The translations under genes were made by a program, and so were the position numbers. Below are positions 63,229 to 64,000 of a DNA stretch of 64,000 nt, piece after piece. Under the pieces are notes generated by a model, which saw only the letters and a list, made by a program, of their open reading frames with translations, was not told the origin of the DNA and made no database searches. Source of the DNA: Chromatiales bacterium (GTDB lineage: Bacteria > Pseudomonadota > Gammaproteobacteria > Steroidobacterales > GCA-2729495); the NCBI GenBank assembly GCA_024234935.1, contig JACKNI010000001.1, forward strand, positions 186,001-250,000, read 5' to 3'. Position 1 is the first letter of the stretch; each line of letters starts with the position of its first letter.

Positions 63229-64000
63229 ATGTTTGCCAGTCTCAGCGAGCGGTTACGCGGTGTTCTCGACCAGGTGCGCGGCCGCGGCCGGCTGACGGAA
63301 GAGAATATCGAAGACGCGGTGCGCGATGTGCGGCGTGCGCTTATCGAGGCAGATGTCGCGTTGCCGGTGATCCGCGACTTCGTGGCCCGCGTACGTGAAC
63401 GCGCCGTCGGTGCTGAAGTGCTGCGCAGTCTCACGCCCGGACAGGCATTCATCAAGATCCTGCACGACCAGCTGACTGCAACCCTGGGTGAGGGTGTCGC
63501 CGAGCTCAATCTGCGTCATCAGCCACCTGCGGTCATACTGCTGGCAGGCCTGCAGGGCGCAGGCAAAACCACGACCGCCGCCAAGCTGGCCCTATATATT
63601 CGCGACCGGCTTGGCAAAAGGGCCGGGCTGGCCAGCACTGACACACAGCGGCCGGCAGCCATGCTGCAGCTGGAACGACTCGCCGTATCGATCGATGTTC
63701 CATACCTGAGTCCCGCACCGGCACAGAGTCCGCTTGCGATTGCTGACCAGGCCCTCAAGGCGGCCCGGCTGGCCCAGCTGGACGTGCTCATACTGGATAC
63801 CGCGGGCCGCAGCCGCCTCGACAGTGAGTTGCTGGACGAAGTGCGCGAGATGAGTCAGCGCACTGATCCCATCGAAACCCTGTTCGTCATCGACAGCATG
63901 GCTGGTCAGGATGCGGTGAATGCAGCGCAGGCTTTTGCTGCCGCGCTACCGCTAACCGGCGTGATCCTGACCAAGACGGATGGCGATGCGCGGGGCGGAG
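63229..64000 (+). CDS. ffh: Signal recognition particle protein Ffh, N-terminal part (cut by window edge)
   Basis: The first 257 codons are present. They include the N domain (MFASLSERLRGVLDQVRGRG) and most of the G domain: G1 LLAGLQGAGKTTTAAKLA, DTAGRSRLDS, VIDSMAGQDAV and TKTDGDARGG at the edge. The segment normally read as D-V/T-Y-RPAA is DTQRPAA here. Ffh binds 4.5S RNA and targets membrane proteins. The M domain is beyond the edge. Confidence 0.96.
   Translation, partial: MFASLSERLRGVLDQVRGRGRLTEENIEDAVRDVRRALIEADVALPVIRDFVARVRERAVGAEVLRSLTPGQAFIKILHDQLTATLGEGVAELNLRHQPPAVILLAGLQGAGKTTTAAKLALYIRDRLGKRAGLASTDTQRPAAMLQLERLAVSIDVPYLSPAPAQSPLAIADQALKAARLAQLDVLILDTAGRSRLDSELLDEVREMSQRTDPIETLFVIDSMAGQDAVNAAQAFAAALPLTGVILTKTDGDARGG

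Overview
The window is a 64 kb piece of a GC-rich gammaproteobacterial chromosome. Gene content and order are the classic gammaproteobacterial set: nnrD-tsaE-amidase-mutL-miaA-hfq-hflX-hflK-hflC-purA, rnr-rlmB-rpsF-rpsR-(membrane protein)-rplI-dnaB-alr, lptF/lptG opposite pepA-holC-valS, pcnB-folK-panB-panC, mrp-dcd, and pssA-udg-rimI. An Hda protein, an Hfq, LptFG and a DUF6279 lipoprotein fit this class. I cannot name a genus. No rRNA, CRISPR array, intact insertion sequence or prophage is visible, and no gene-free stretch exceeds 300 bases.

Layout. 1-2613: on the minus strand, a HEAT-repeat Ser/Thr protein kinase is translationally coupled to a PilT-type ATPase that runs off the left edge. 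2750-4673: mrp, dcd and a VOC-family gene. 4606-6389: a small accessory island of three toxin-antitoxin (TA) modules in a row. These are hicA-hicB, an addiction-module antitoxin with a ParE/RelE toxin, and a Phd/YefM antitoxin with a truncated ParE toxin. Each module has its own palindrome upstream. The hicAB module is bracketed by a perfect 75-bp direct repeat that copies the 3' end of the VOC gene. 6376-13653: purN-purM, a DUF2066 exported protein, a CDP-alcohol phosphatidyltransferase, hda, a WrbA-like flavoprotein, acylphosphatase, a lytic transglycosylase and proS.

13798-30324: a glutathione S-transferase, pssA-udg-rimI-MFS, the MoxR/DUF58/transglutaminase operon, msrB, valS-holC-pepA on the minus strand, lptFG, and an RDD membrane protein. 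30351-35883: tRNA-Glu(CUC), then pcnB-folK-deoxynucleoside kinase-panB-panC, with queG on the minus strand. 35900-47308 is one long plus-strand run for cell-wall, repair and RNA metabolism. 47322-56241 holds a lipoprotein, tRNA-Leu(CAG) and the rnr-to-alr run. 56256-60297 is a minus-strand signalling operon: a CHASE2 receptor-type kinase, then a PP2C phosphatase, then an FHA protein. radA, a CorC/HlyC-type membrane protein and the 5' part of ffh close the window.

How the parts fit. Most genes are housekeeping (translation, envelope, purine, pantothenate and queuosine synthesis, repair). Regulatory novelty lies in the two eukaryotic-type kinase loci at the edges and in the TA island. Translation coupling by 1-, 4- or 8-base overlaps is common. 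GTG and TTG starts are frequent. A few genes (DUF2066, acylphosphatase, nnrD, the CHASE2 kinase) have a -10-like box so close to the start codon, with no Shine-Dalgarno, that leaderless transcripts are likely.
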